Of a stretch of 64,000 nt of DNA, positions 56,089-64,000 are shown one piece after another. This stretch comes from Flaviflagellibacter rhizophilus (GTDB lineage: Bacteria > Pseudomonadota > Alphaproteobacteria > Rhizobiales > Methylopilaceae): positions 1 through 64,000 of the forward strand of contig NZ_JAXAFJ010000004.1 in NCBI RefSeq assembly GCF_033898525.1, given 5' to 3'. Position 1 is the first letter of the stretch; each line of letters starts with the position of its first letter. The translations under genes were made by a program, and so were the position numbers. The notes beneath the pieces were generated by a model. That model saw nothing but the letters and a program-made list of their open reading frames with translations. It ran no database searches and was not told where the DNA came from.

Positions 56089-56315
56089 GCCTCATCCTGA
56101 GCTTGTCGAAGGATGCTCGCCGGGCGCTGCTATGCGCTCTTCCCGAAGATCCTTACAGGCTTACCAATAGCCGCGAGGACACGGCGTATGGGTCCCGGCC
56201 TTCGCCGGGACGCGCGGAAGTTCAACATCGGCGTCCCGGCGTAGGCCGGGACCCATACCCTCCGCTTCTCCGCCGGAACTCCGATCCATCATCCTTCGAC
56301 AAGCTCAGGATGAGG
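56089..56315. repeat. Intergenic palindromic repeat pair, copy A, with an inner dyad
   Basis: A 27-bp element (left arm 56089-56115) and its reverse complement (right arm 56290-56315) face each other in the ccmG-yciB gap. Between them lies a second dyad, GTATGGGTCCCGGC (56186-56199) with its complement at 56245-56258. The same 27-bp element occurs at 62174-62247 and 62573-62648. The whole 56073-56340 stretch is non-coding and made mostly of these repeats, which resemble the REP/BIME-type palindromes of alphaproteobacteria. Confidence 0.85.
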
Positions 56316-56340
56316 GTGAGAATCCTGTAACCGCGAAACC

Positions 56341-56937
56341 CTACAGGTGCTCCGGCGCAGTGCCTTCCGGCGCGGCGTGGCGCTGAAGCAGCGGGAACTG
56401 CGACGCGGCGAAGATGAAGGTCAGCGGGAACACGCCCCAGACCTTGAAGCCGACCCAAAAATCCGTCGAGAAATTGCGCCAGATGATCTCGTTCAGAATG
56501 GCGAGGAAGACGAAGAACAGGCCCCAGCGGAAGGTCAGCTTGCGCCAGCCCTCTTCCGTGAGGTTAAACGCGGAATCGAAGACCACGGCGAGGAACGACT
56601 TGCCGAAGAAGAGGCCACCCAGAAGCACCACGGCGAACAGTGTGTTCACGATGGTCGGCTTCAGCTTGATGAACAGCTCGTCGTGCAGATAGAGCGTCAG
56701 CCCGCCGAACACGAGAACCACCACGCCCGTGACCAGCGGCATGGTTGGCACGCGGCGGATCAGGATCCACGAGACGATCAGCGAGACTGCCGTCGCGGCC
56801 ATGAACAGCGCAGTGGCCATGAACAGGCCGGCACGGCCATTGCTGAGGAAGAAGACCGCGAGCGGCCCCAACTCCAGCGCCAGTTTCAGCAGCGGATTGA
56901 TGTGGCGCGGGGCTGTGGGTGTCACGGGTTCGGTCAT
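56341..56937 (-). CDS. yciB: Inner-membrane septation protein YciB
   Basis: A polytopic protein of 198 residues (five or more helices) affecting cell-envelope and septum formation. Family blocks: LKLALELGPLAVFFLSNG near 18, KPTIVNTLFAVVLLGGLFFGK (recognisable part PTIVNTLFAVVLLGG) and NEIIWRNFSTDFWVGFKVWG (NEIIWRNFSTDFWV near 150). The start overlaps the ftsY stop by four bases. Known in alphaproteobacteria next to ftsY. Confidence 0.95.
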   Translation of the reverse strand: MTEPVTPTAPRHINPLLKLALELGPLAVFFLSNGRAGLFMATALFMAATAVSLIVSWILIRRVPTMPLVTGVVVLVFGGLTLYLHDELFIKLKPTIVNTLFAVVLLGGLFFGKSFLAVVFDSAFNLTEEGWRKLTFRWGLFFVFLAILNEIIWRNFSTDFWVGFKVWGVFPLTFIFAASQFPLLQRHAAPEGTAPEHL

Positions 56938-58199
56938 GATTCCAGTCCCACAAGGGCGCGCGCAAAATCACGCGGAGCGAAAGGTTCGAGGTCGCCAACG
57001 CTCTCGCCGACGCCGATGAAATGGATCGGCAGGCCGAACTTCTCGGCGACCGCCACGAGGATGCCGCCGCGCGCAGTGCCATCCAGCTTGGTCATCACGA
57101 GACCGGTGACGCCCGCGGTCTTGCGGAACGCATCCACCTGGCTGAGCGCGTTCTGCCCGACGGTCGCGTCGAGCACGAGCAGAACCGCATGCGGCGCCGT
57201 CGCATCGACCTTGCGGATGACGCGGGTGATCTTTTCCAGCTCCTGCATCAGCTCCGTGCGGTTCTGAAGGCGGCCGGCCGTGTCGATCATCAGCACATCG
57301 GCCCCCGCCTCGCGCGCGCTCTCCATGGCCTCATAAGCAAGGCCCGAGGCATCGGCTCCGACCGGCTTGGTGACGATGGGCACGCCCGTGCGTTCCGCCC
57401 ACACCCGCAACTGCTCCACCGCCGCCGCGCGGAAAGTGTCGCCGGCCGCGAGCCACACGCTCTTGCCCTCGGACCTGAATTTCTGCGTCAGCTTGCCGAT
57501 CGTCGTCGTCTTGCCCGAACCGTTGACGCCCACCATCAGGATCACGAACGGCTTCTGCGCGGCGTCCACCACGAGGGGCTGCGCCACCTTCTGCAACGCC
57601 TTCTCGACTTCCGAAGCCACGACCGCGCGCACGCCCTGTGCGTCCAGACCACGCTCATGGCGCTGCCGGCCCACTTCCTCGGTGATGCGCATCGCCGTGT
57701 CGACGCCCAGATCGGCCTGGATCAGCAGGTCTTCCAGCTCGTCCAGCGTGGTCGCGTCGAGGCGCGACTTCGTGAATAGGTCCGTGATGCCGGTGCCCAG
57801 CCGGTCGGACGTGCGCTGAAGCCCTTCGCGAAGGCGGCCCAGCCAGCCGAACGAGCGCGCCTCAGCCGCAGGATCTTCCTGCAGCGGCTGCGGCGCGACC
57901 GCAGGCGCGAACAGTTCCGGCTCGGGCGCTGGGTGGGCCGGCTCAAAGCTCGCGTCGAGAGGCTCGGGCACTGGCTCGGGCTCGAACTCCTCTACCTCCG
58001 TTTCGGCAGGCTCCGGCATGGCGACGACATCCGGGATGTCCAGCGGCAGCGGCGTCTCGGGTACGCCGCCGGTCTCCGGGGCGGAGGGCTCCGGCTCGCG
58101 TTCGAACCGTTCGTCGATCTGCGGCTCCGGATCGTGCTCCGGCTGGACGGGAATGCCGAGAAGCCGGGAGAAGAAGCCGCGTTTTGGTGTCTCTGCCAT
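56934..58199 (-). CDS. ftsY: Signal recognition particle receptor FtsY
   Basis: The SRP receptor GTPase, 421 residues. The N-terminal acidic A region (about 18-95, Pro/Glu-rich) binds membrane; the NG domain starts near WLGRLREGLQRTSDRLG. GTPase motifs: GVNGSGKTTTIGKL (near 225), DTAGRLQN, TKLDGTARGG and GVGESVGDL. The start overlaps the mtaB stop (TGATG). The partner Ffh is encoded 5 kb further on. Confidence 0.97.
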   Translation of the reverse strand: MAETPKRGFFSRLLGIPVQPEHDPEPQIDERFEREPEPSAPETGGVPETPLPLDIPDVVAMPEPAETEVEEFEPEPVPEPLDASFEPAHPAPEPELFAPAVAPQPLQEDPAAEARSFGWLGRLREGLQRTSDRLGTGITDLFTKSRLDATTLDELEDLLIQADLGVDTAMRITEEVGRQRHERGLDAQGVRAVVASEVEKALQKVAQPLVVDAAQKPFVILMVGVNGSGKTTTIGKLTQKFRSEGKSVWLAAGDTFRAAAVEQLRVWAERTGVPIVTKPVGADASGLAYEAMESAREAGADVLMIDTAGRLQNRTELMQELEKITRVIRKVDATAPHAVLLVLDATVGQNALSQVDAFRKTAGVTGLVMTKLDGTARGGILVAVAEKFGLPIHFIGVGESVGDLEPFAPRDFARALVGLES

Positions 58200-59446
58200 C
58201 AGGCCGCCAAGAGATGTGCGCCGTCATGCCCGGCGATGGTGATGGGGATAAGGCTTCCGGTTTCCACCGGCCGGGCCAGCTTGACCACCGCAAAGCCCTC
58301 CGTGCGGCCGGTGTTCGGGTTCTCCGCGAGCACCCTCCGGCGCTGGCCGATTTCACCCGCAAGATGCCGGTGCAGGGCCTCGGAACCACGAATGCGCAGC
58401 CGCGCCGCGCGTTCGCGCGCGAGTTCGGTTGGCAGTTGCGGCATGCGGGCAGCAGGCGTGCCGGGGCGCGCCGAAAACGGGAACACATGCAGATGCGTCA
58501 GCCCGCATTCCTCCACGAGGTCCAGCGTTCGGCGGAAGGCCGCGTAGCTTTCGGTCGGGAAGCCGGTGATGAAGTCCGCCCCGAATACCATTCCAGGCCG
58601 CAGCCGCCGCAGCTTGGCGCAGAAGGCGATGGCATCCGCACGCAGATGGCGCCGCTTCATGCGCTTGAGAACGAGGTCGTCGCCGGCCTGCAGGGACAGA
58701 TGGAGATGCGGCATCAGCCGTTCTTCCTCGGCGAAGGCGGCGAGCAGGTCATCGTCTGCTTCCACAGCGTCGATGGAGGAGATGCGCAGGCGCGGCAGTT
58801 CCGGCACGAGGCGCAGGATGGTGCGCACAAGGGTGCCGAGCGCAGGCCCGCCCGGCAGGTCAGCGCCATAGCTCGTGAGATCGACACCGGTCAGCACCAG
58901 CTCGGCGCAGCCATTGCGGGCGATGTGGCGAACCTGCTCGACCACCGCGCCCATCGGCACGGAGCGCGAAGGGCCGCGGCCATAGGGGATGATGCAGAAC
59001 GTGCAGCGGTGGTCGCAGCCGTTCTGCACCTGCACGAAGGCGCGCGGCCGCCCTCCCCAGCCGTCGATGAGGTGCAAAGCGGTCTCGCGCACGGACATGA
59101 TGTCGTCCACGCGCACCCGCTCCACGGCGTCGAGGCCGAAGGGCTGCTCCCACGTCCTGCTTTCGGCCTTGGCCGCGTTGCCCAACACCCCGGAGACTTC
59201 CGGCATGGCGGCATAGGTCTGCGGCTCGGTCTGTGCCGCGCAGCCGGTGACGACGATCTCCGAATGCGGGTTCAGCCGGCGCAAACGGCGGATGGCCTGC
59301 CGCGCCTGTCGCCCGGCTTCGGCGGTCACGGCGCAGGTGTTGACCACGATGAGGTTCTCGCGCCCGGCCTCTTCCGCCGCACGGCGGATGGCCTCGGACT
59401 CGTTCATGTTGAGCCGGCAGCCAAAGGTGACGACTTCAACGCTCAC
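58199..59446 (-). CDS. mtaB: tRNA t6A37 methylthiotransferase MtaB
   Basis: A radical-SAM methylthiotransferase of 415 residues that turns t6A37 into ms2t6A37 in tRNAs for ANN codons. The N-terminal UPF0004 domain has cysteines in TFGCRLN, NTCAVT and VTGCAAQT; the radical-SAM motif is NGCDHRCTFCIIPYGRGPSRS (CDHRCTFC near 143). A C-terminal TRAM domain ends the protein. GTG start (59446) coupled to the dapF stop by GTGA; the frame upstream of it is dapF shadow. Confidence 0.95.
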   Translation of the reverse strand: MSVEVVTFGCRLNMNESEAIRRAAEEAGRENLIVVNTCAVTAEAGRQARQAIRRLRRLNPHSEIVVTGCAAQTEPQTYAAMPEVSGVLGNAAKAESRTWEQPFGLDAVERVRVDDIMSVRETALHLIDGWGGRPRAFVQVQNGCDHRCTFCIIPYGRGPSRSVPMGAVVEQVRHIARNGCAELVLTGVDLTSYGADLPGGPALGTLVRTILRLVPELPRLRISSIDAVEADDDLLAAFAEEERLMPHLHLSLQAGDDLVLKRMKRRHLRADAIAFCAKLRRLRPGMVFGADFITGFPTESYAAFRRTLDLVEECGLTHLHVFPFSARPGTPAARMPQLPTELARERAARLRIRGSEALHRHLAGEIGQRRRVLAENPNTGRTEGFAVVKLARPVETGSLIPITIAGHDGAHLLAA

Positions 59447-60294
59447 GCGGCGGTGCCCGCGAAGATGGCCGGATCGAAGGTGCCGGTGAACTCCGTCTCG
59501 GCCGGCCCCGTCATCAGGATGTGGCCGTCCTCGCGCCAGAGGACGTGCAGCGGGCCGCCGGGTAAAGTCACGGTGACCGAGCGCCCGGTGCGTCCGGTGC
59601 GTGCCGCCGAAACCGCCGTAGCGCAGGCGGCTGTGCCGCAGGCGCGCGTCAGGCCCGCACCGCGCTCCCACACCTTCAGGGTGATGGCGTCCGGTGCGGT
59701 GACGTGGGCCAGCGAAATGTTCGCCCGCTCGGGAAACAGCGCATCGAACTCGGCCACGGGGCCGAGCGTCAGCAGATCGTGTTCCTCAACGTCATCCACC
59801 CAGAAGATGGCGTGGGGATTTCCGACATTCGCCACGGAGGGGTTGTGCAGCGGCCCGATCTCGAGCGGCACCGCTCGGGTGTCCTCCACCTCGTGGGCCA
59901 GCGGAATGCTCTGCCAGTCGAAGCGTGGCACCCCCATGTCCACGGTGACGAGGTCGGGCGCGGAGCCGGCCGTCGCGATCAGCGTGCCGCCCGCCGAGCC
60001 GATTTCGAGGCGCCTTTTGCCCGTCTCCTGCATCACCAGCAGGGCGATACAGCGCGTGCCGTTGCCGCAAGCGCCCGATTCCGAGCCGTCGAGATTGAGG
60101 ATTCGGGTGCGGAAGTCCTCGTCGCCGGTCGGCGGCTCCAGCGTCATCAACTGATCGAAGGTCAGGCCGGAGGCATAGATGGCGCGCGTCTCGTCCGGAG
60201 TGGGCGCAGGCGCGCCGTCCCGCAGGTCCACGACCAGAATCTCGTTGCCGAGGCCGTTCATCTTGACGAAGGGGCGGTTCGCGAGCGCGCTCAT
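59443..60294 (-). CDS. dapF: Diaminopimelate epimerase
   Basis: Converts LL- to meso-diaminopimelate for lysine and peptidoglycan. About 283 residues; the two catalytic cysteines are in ESGACGNGTRC (near 76) and TRACGTAACAT (near 219). The start is the ATG at 60294 (MSALANRPFVKMNGLG) or the ATG three codons upstream at 60303; no clear ribosome-binding site separates them. First gene of the dapF-mtaB-ftsY-yciB run, each coupled to the next. Confidence 0.95.
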   Translation of the reverse strand: MSALANRPFVKMNGLGNEILVVDLRDGAPAPTPDETRAIYASGLTFDQLMTLEPPTGDEDFRTRILNLDGSESGACGNGTRCIALLVMQETGKRRLEIGSAGGTLIATAGSAPDLVTVDMGVPRFDWQSIPLAHEVEDTRAVPLEIGPLHNPSVANVGNPHAIFWVDDVEEHDLLTLGPVAEFDALFPERANISLAHVTAPDAITLKVWERGAGLTRACGTAACATAVSAARTGRTGRSVTVTLPGGPLHVLWREDGHILMTGPAETEFTGTFDPAIFAGTAA

Positions 60295-60327
60295 GGTCCG
60301 CATATAGGACGTAAGACGCGCAATGCG

Positions 60328-61392
60328 CTAGATTTTCAGCACCTGCCCGGGCCGGAAGGCCGTGAAGCGCTCATCCTCCACGCCATGCAGCGTGCGGGCT
60401 TCGGCAAGCGCCTGTTCCGGCGCATCCACGGCTTCCGCCGTCAGCTGGAACGTACCCCAGTGATGGCCGATGGCCTGCTGCGCTCCCAGCGCGAGGAACG
60501 CCCGCACCGCTTCATCGGGATTCATGTGCACATGCTTCATGAACCAGCGCGGCTCGTAGGCGCCGACCGGCAGGATCGCTAGGCGGAACGGACCATGCTC
60601 GCGGCCGTGACGCGAGAAGTTTTGGTCGTCGGCGAAGGCCGTGTCCCCAACATGATAGACCTTGCCCGCTGGCGTCTCGAACACGAAGCTGGCCCACAAG
60701 GCCTTGCGCCGGTCCCCCAGCCAGCGCGCCGACCAGTGCGCCGTCGGCACGAGCGTCACCGCCAGTCTTGGCGCGATCTCGACGCGGTCACCCCAGTCAT
60801 AGGCTTCCGCGCTGATGGCCGGGTCATGCGTGCGCATGATCGTGTCATTGCCCAGCGGCGTAATGACACGCGGATTGTCGCGCTTCGCAAGCCGCGAAAG
60901 CGTGTTCGTGTCCATGTGGTCGTAGTGGTTGTGCGTCACGAGCACGGCGTGGATCTTGGGCAGGTCGTCGAAGAGGATGCCGGGCGGATTGTGCCGGGTC
61001 GGACCCACCACATCGAAGGGCGAGGCCCGGTCCGAGAACACCGGATCGACCAGCATGTTCATGCCGGCTGTCTGGATCAGGAACGAGGCATGGCCGATGA
61101 GGGTGACCCGCAGTCCCGCCCCCGTGACGGAAGCGGGCGGCACATCACGGAAGGGGCTGGAGTAAAGTTCCGGCCACTCGGCCTTCGGCGTCAGCACCAC
61201 CGCCCGGAAGGTCACCCAGGCTGGCCTGTCCGGCGGGTTGCCGGGATTGAAGAACCGCACGCCGTCGAAATGATCGGAGACGGGGCCGGAATAATAGTCG
61301 TTGCGGCCTCGCGCCCTCATCGACCAGGCGGTGCCGCCGGCGGCCAGAAGTGCGGGAATGGCGGCGGCTTTCAGAAGGGTGCGGCGCTTCAT
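60328..61392 (-). CDS. Exported MBL-fold metallo-hydrolase (NAPE-PLD/UlaG-like)
   Basis: A protein of 354 residues with an N-terminal export signal that has twin arginines (MKRRTLLKAAAIPALLAAGG), so Tat export is likely. The zinc motif THNHYDHMDTNTL is near 155, further ligands in PTAHWSARW, HVGDTAFADD and GHHWGTF. The long N-terminal extension (FRAVVLTPKAEWPE, PPASVTGAG) and the sequence around the active site resemble NAPE-PLD-like phospholipase D enzymes, so it may hydrolyse a phosphodiester. Substrate unknown. Confidence 0.9.
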   Translation of the reverse strand: MKRRTLLKAAAIPALLAAGGTAWSMRARGRNDYYSGPVSDHFDGVRFFNPGNPPDRPAWVTFRAVVLTPKAEWPELYSSPFRDVPPASVTGAGLRVTLIGHASFLIQTAGMNMLVDPVFSDRASPFDVVGPTRHNPPGILFDDLPKIHAVLVTHNHYDHMDTNTLSRLAKRDNPRVITPLGNDTIMRTHDPAISAEAYDWGDRVEIAPRLAVTLVPTAHWSARWLGDRRKALWASFVFETPAGKVYHVGDTAFADDQNFSRHGREHGPFRLAILPVGAYEPRWFMKHVHMNPDEAVRAFLALGAQQAIGHHWGTFQLTAEAVDAPEQALAEARTLHGVEDERFTAFRPGQVLKI

Positions 61393-61427
61393 GCTGGAGC
61401 CTAACGCGCGAGCGCGCGTTTCAGCGC

Positions 61428-62129
61428 CTAGCCCTTCGGCGGATAATTCAGGAAATACCTCACCGCCACCGCGACGATCGGCGGCTGGGACGCATGCGGC
61501 CCGTCATATTCCAGGTAGGTGACGTCGTAGCCCGCAGCCTTCAGCTTCTGGGCATGATCGCGCCCTGCCGTCTCCACCGGCGTCTTCTCGTCCTTGGAGC
61601 CGTGCGCGATGAAGATGTAGGGCGTGCCTTCCTGATGCAACGCGGCCATGAACCCTGCGGACATCGCCAGGATGTGGGTCACGAAGTCACCGTTGGCGAC
61701 GCCGTTCGACAGCGAATAGGAGCCGCCATCGGAGTGGCCGGCGAAAGCCAGCTTCGACGGGTCCAAGGTGTAGCGTGCGGCCACGAAGGCCAGCGCCTTT
61801 TCCAGCCGCTCGCGGTCCGGCCCGTTGCCGGCGATGACAATATCCCAGGTCGGGAAGGTGGATTGCGGCACCAGCAGCAGGAAGCCGTGCTCGTCGGCAT
61901 GCTTCTGCATGATGGGGAAGATGCGTTCGAAACTGCCGCCGCCGCCATGGAACAACACCATCAGCGGCGTGGGCCGGCTGGCATCCACGCCCTCGGGCAC
62001 GTACAGATAGGTGTCGCGCTCTTCCGACTGCCCCAGAGCGTGGCGGCCGGGCGGCAGCGGCTCCTTAGTAGGCGTGGTGTGCTGGAAGGCGATGCGGCCG
62101 GTGAGGCTCGTGGTCTCGAAATCGGTCAT
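61428..62129 (-). CDS. Alpha/beta hydrolase (PHB-depolymerase / phospholipase-like)
   Basis: A hydrolase of 233 residues. The oxyanion region is VLFHGGGGSFERIF (near 57), the nucleophile elbow is FAGHSDGGSYS (Ser near 134), followed by HGSKDEKTPVE (acid) and GPHASQP (His). Similar enzymes are annotated as phospholipase/carboxylesterase or polyhydroxybutyrate depolymerase; no signal peptide is seen. The ATG at 62129 lacks a strong ribosome-binding site. Repeat copy B lies just upstream. Confidence 0.86.
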   Translation of the reverse strand: MTDFETTSLTGRIAFQHTTPTKEPLPPGRHALGQSEERDTYLYVPEGVDASRPTPLMVLFHGGGGSFERIFPIMQKHADEHGFLLLVPQSTFPTWDIVIAGNGPDRERLEKALAFVAARYTLDPSKLAFAGHSDGGSYSLSNGVANGDFVTHILAMSAGFMAALHQEGTPYIFIAHGSKDEKTPVETAGRDHAQKLKAAGYDVTYLEYDGPHASQPPIVAVAVRYFLNYPPKG

Positions 62130-62173
62130 GCCGGGGTTTTTGCCATCCGCAGTCGTACGGGGCAACCCGTTCT

Positions 62174-62247
62174 GCCTCATCCTGAGCCTGTCGAAGGATG
62201 CTTCTGAAGCAGCACTGCCGCAATCCTTCGACAAGCTCAGGATGAGG
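62174..62247. repeat. Palindromic repeat pair, copy B
   Basis: The 27-bp element (62174-62200, with one base different from copy C) and its reverse complement (62221-62247, one mismatch at the second position) enclose a 20-base loop. The right arm contains the last codons of the GIY-YIG gene. Confidence 0.88.
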
Positions 62248-62551
62248 TCTGTGGGGATGAAGGGCACGGAGATCGACTTCTAGCGAGTTCCTGCAACAGC
62301 GCAAAATCGCCCTTCATCAAGGCTTCCTTCTTCGCTCGGCTCCAGCCCTTGATCTGGCGCTCGGCAGCGATGGCATCCGTGATCCGATCGAATGGCTGGG
62401 CAAAGCGCAGTTCCACCGGGCGGCGGAGAAAGGTGTAGCCTCGGAATGTGCCGCTGTTGTGCTGAGCAACGCGCATGTCGAGGCTGTTCCGCGTAGTGCC
62501 CGTATAGTAGGAGCCGTCCGAGCACCGAAGGATGTAAAGCCAAGCGTTCAC
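62237..62551 (-). CDS. GIY-YIG nuclease family protein
   Basis: A small endonuclease-like protein of 104 residues. The GIY-YIG core is seen as WLYILRCSDGSYYTGTTRNS (WLYILRC and YYTGTT near 4-18), then Arg in DMRVAQHNSG and Glu in AERQIKGWSRAKKEAL. It starts at GTG 62551 close to repeat C. The last residues (PCPSSPQTSS) are encoded by the intergenic repeat, which has replaced the original end or supplied a stop. The family is often called YhbQ/UPF0213-like; function unknown. Confidence 0.88.
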   Translation of the reverse strand: MNAWLYILRCSDGSYYTGTTRNSLDMRVAQHNSGTFRGYTFLRRPVELRFAQPFDRITDAIAAERQIKGWSRAKKEALMKGDFALLQELARSRSPCPSSPQTSS

Positions 62552-62572
62552 AGCAGCCGATCCATACGCAAA

Positions 62573-62648
62573 GCCTCATCCTGAGCTTGTCGAAGGATGC
62601 TTGTGAAGCACCACCTGCTGCCATCCTTCGACAAGCTCAGGATGAGGC
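62573..62648. repeat. Palindromic repeat pair, copy C
   Basis: A perfect 27-bp inverted repeat (62573-62599 with 62622-62648) with a 22-base loop, upstream of the GIY-YIG gene and before ffh. Same sequence as copies A and B. Confidence 0.9.
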
Positions 62649-62676
62649 TTGGACAAGCTCCGAAATCAACAAAATG

Positions 62677-62705
62677 TTGACTTCGCAACCTCTCATGCGT
62701 ATTCG
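62677..62705 (+). promoter_or_regulatory. Promoter of ffh
   Basis: TTGACT (62677-62682), a 17-base spacer and TATTCG (62700-62705). It is the best housekeeping-type promoter in the window and is followed by a leader of about 120 bases with two small GC hairpins (near 62742-62758 and 62783-62798) before the ffh start. Confidence 0.65.
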
Positions 62706-62833
62706 CCTCGGGTTCTCTCACGCCTAGATACGTGAGCAGCCGACCAGCCCTCGAGGCTGGAGGTCAACGCCCGACAGCGCGATGCGCCCTCGGGCGCACT
62801 TCGTGTTGCGTGCTTGAGAGAGTTGGAAAAGCG

Positions 62834-64000
62834 ATGTTCGACAATCTTCAGGACCGCCTAGGCGGCATTCTCGACAAGCTTCGCGGACGCGGCGCCCTCT
62901 CAGAGGCCGACGTGGGCGAAGCCATGCGCGAAGTGCGCCGCGCGCTGCTGGAAGCGGACGTGGCGCTGGACGTGGTGCGCGGCTTCACCGACCGGGTGCG
63001 CGAGCGCGCCGTCGGCGCCGAGGTCCTGAAATCGGTCAAGCCCGGCCAGATGGTCGTCAAGATCGTCCATGACGAGCTTGTCGCAACGCTCGGTTCGGAC
63101 GCCCAGTCCATCTCGCTGGCGGCGGCAGCCCCGGTGCCGATCCTGATGGTCGGTCTTCAGGGCTCGGGCAAGACGACGACCACGGCCAAGATCGCCAAGC
63201 GCATGCAGGACCGCGACAAGCGCAAGGTCCTGATGGCCTCGCTCGACACCCGCCGTCCGGCCGCGATGGAGCAGCTGGCCATTCTCGGCACGCAGGTGGG
63301 CGTCGCCACCCTGCCCATCGTGGCGGGGCAGAGCGCGGTGCAGATCGCGCAGCGCGCCATGCAGGCCGGCCGTCTCGGCGGCTACGATGTCGTGATGCTC
63401 GACACCGCGGGCCGCACCACGGTGGACGAGGCCCTGATGGCCGAGGCCGCCGAGGTCAAGCGCGTCGCCAATCCGCACGAGATCCTGCTCGTGGCCGACG
63501 CCCTCACCGGCCAGGACGCGGTGCAGACAGCCCGCGCCTTCGATGGCGCACTCGGCGTCACCGGCATCGTGCTGACCCGCGTTGACGGCGATGGCCGTGG
63601 CGGTGCGGCGCTCTCCATGCGCGCCGTCACCGGCAAGCCGATCAAGCTTATCGGCGTCGGCGAGAAGATGGACGCGCTGGAGGAGTTCGACCCCTCCCGC
63701 ATTGCCGGCCGCATCCTCGGCATGGGCGACGTGGTCGCGCTGGTCGAGCGCGCGGCCGAGCAGATGGACGCCGAGAAGGCGGCCAAGACGGCCGAGCGCA
63801 TGCGCAAGGGCCAGTTCGACCTGAACGATTTGCGCGACCAGCTGATGCAGATGCAGCGCATGGGCGGCATGTCCGGCGTCATGGGCCTGCTGCCCGGCAT
63901 GGGCAAGATGAAGGCTCAGCTGGAAAACGCCAATCTGGATGACCGCGTGCTGAAGCGGCAGACCGCCATCATCGGCTCCATGACTGCCGCCGAGCGCCGC
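62834..64000 (+). CDS. ffh: Signal recognition particle protein Ffh (partial, runs off the window)
   Basis: The SRP GTPase that delivers nascent membrane proteins to FtsY. The 389 residues visible begin MFDNLQDRLGGILDKLRGRG and include the N domain, the G domain (GLQGSGKTTTTAKI near 107, DTRRPAAMEQLA, DTAGRTTVDE, TRVDGDGRGGAAL, GVGEKMDALEEF) and the first part of the methionine-rich M domain (LMQMQRMGGMSGVMGLLPGMG). The frame is open to the last base. The true end and the 4.5S RNA gene lie outside or elsewhere. Confidence 0.97.
   Translation, partial: MFDNLQDRLGGILDKLRGRGALSEADVGEAMREVRRALLEADVALDVVRGFTDRVRERAVGAEVLKSVKPGQMVVKIVHDELVATLGSDAQSISLAAAAPVPILMVGLQGSGKTTTTAKIAKRMQDRDKRKVLMASLDTRRPAAMEQLAILGTQVGVATLPIVAGQSAVQIAQRAMQAGRLGGYDVVMLDTAGRTTVDEALMAEAAEVKRVANPHEILLVADALTGQDAVQTARAFDGALGVTGIVLTRVDGDGRGGAALSMRAVTGKPIKLIGVGEKMDALEEFDPSRIAGRILGMGDVVALVERAAEQMDAEKAAKTAERMRKGQFDLNDLRDQLMQMQRMGGMSGVMGLLPGMGKMKAQLENANLDDRVLKRQTAIIGSMTAAERR

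Noticed and set aside
56089..56315. Palindromes considered as insertion-sequence ends
   Set aside because: No transposase between or beside them and no target-site duplication; they match intergenic palindromic repeats found again at 62.2 and 62.6 kb.

Overview
The window is about 64 kb of GC-rich (roughly 65%), densely coding DNA that reads as ordinary chromosome from an alphaproteobacterium, most likely of the Hyphomicrobiales (Rhizobiales). The support is gene order and family content: pdxH / RT0821-type lipoprotein / DnaJ-like / fabI / histidine phosphatase; DUF1674 / htpX / rsmB / heparinase II-III / purH; acnA / ccmABCDG / yciB / ftsY / mtaB / dapF; IalB, DUF2794, DUF1223 and DUF3597 proteins; and a ybhL-type leader before a Bax-inhibitor-1 gene. 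I do not assign a genus. No phage, plasmid, insertion sequence or CRISPR array is visible.

Layout. 1-4.9 kb: a complete tripartite tricarboxylate transporter operon (tctC-tctB-tctA, minus strand) followed by an FCD-type GntR regulator, with operator-like repeats upstream of tctC. 4.9-9.2 kb: a quinone oxidoreductase, tRNA-Pro(CGG) with promoter and terminator, a manganese catalase with all five metal ligands, and an HlyD-type membrane fusion protein with a small membrane partner. 9.2-12.3 kb: the least familiar stretch, with several short secreted or hypothetical proteins, ending in a guanidine-II (mini-ykkC) riboswitch that precedes a Gdx/SugE guanidinium exporter. 12.3-20.6 kb: an MBL hydrolase, DUF1499 protein, aldo/keto reductase, an RNA methyltransferase with a modified iron-sulfur motif, then the fabI and pdxH blocks. 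20.6-26.3 kb: CorA, xseB and a histone-deacetylase-like protein, divergent from acetyl-CoA synthetase; then a YkvA protein and an exported MsrA.

26.3-35.2 kb: ABC exporter plus extensin-like peptidase; SDHAF4 homologue; HtpX, RsmB, heparinase-like protein, PurH. 35.2-42.4 kb: a LemA / TPM / TPM envelope cluster, RlmN, a glycine-rich exported protein, IalB, and a tightly overlapping thpR-phhB-ykvA set beside a TesA-like esterase. 42.4-49.3 kb: a YbbA/YbbP-type ABC transporter, Bax inhibitor-1 protein, GNAT acetyltransferase, DUF533 and DUF3597 proteins, and a 59-codon gene. 49.3-49.7 kb: a non-coding gap ending in a perfect UUCG-capped intrinsic terminator, a good candidate for an undescribed small RNA. 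49.7-56.1 kb: DUF1223, aconitase, and the ccmABCDG cytochrome c maturation operon in which every junction overlaps. 56-64 kb: yciB-ftsY-mtaB-dapF, an exported MBL hydrolase, an esterase, a GIY-YIG gene, three copies of a 27-bp palindromic intergenic repeat, and the start of ffh, which runs off the window. Both protein GTPases of the SRP pathway (FtsY and Ffh) therefore lie within about 7 kb.

Most of the window is well-understood core metabolism, translation, and envelope function. The signals most worth following are the two RNA regulators (guanidine-II and ybhL-type), the candidate small RNA, the deacetylase/Acs pair, and the palindromic repeats, one of which supplies the end of a coding sequence.
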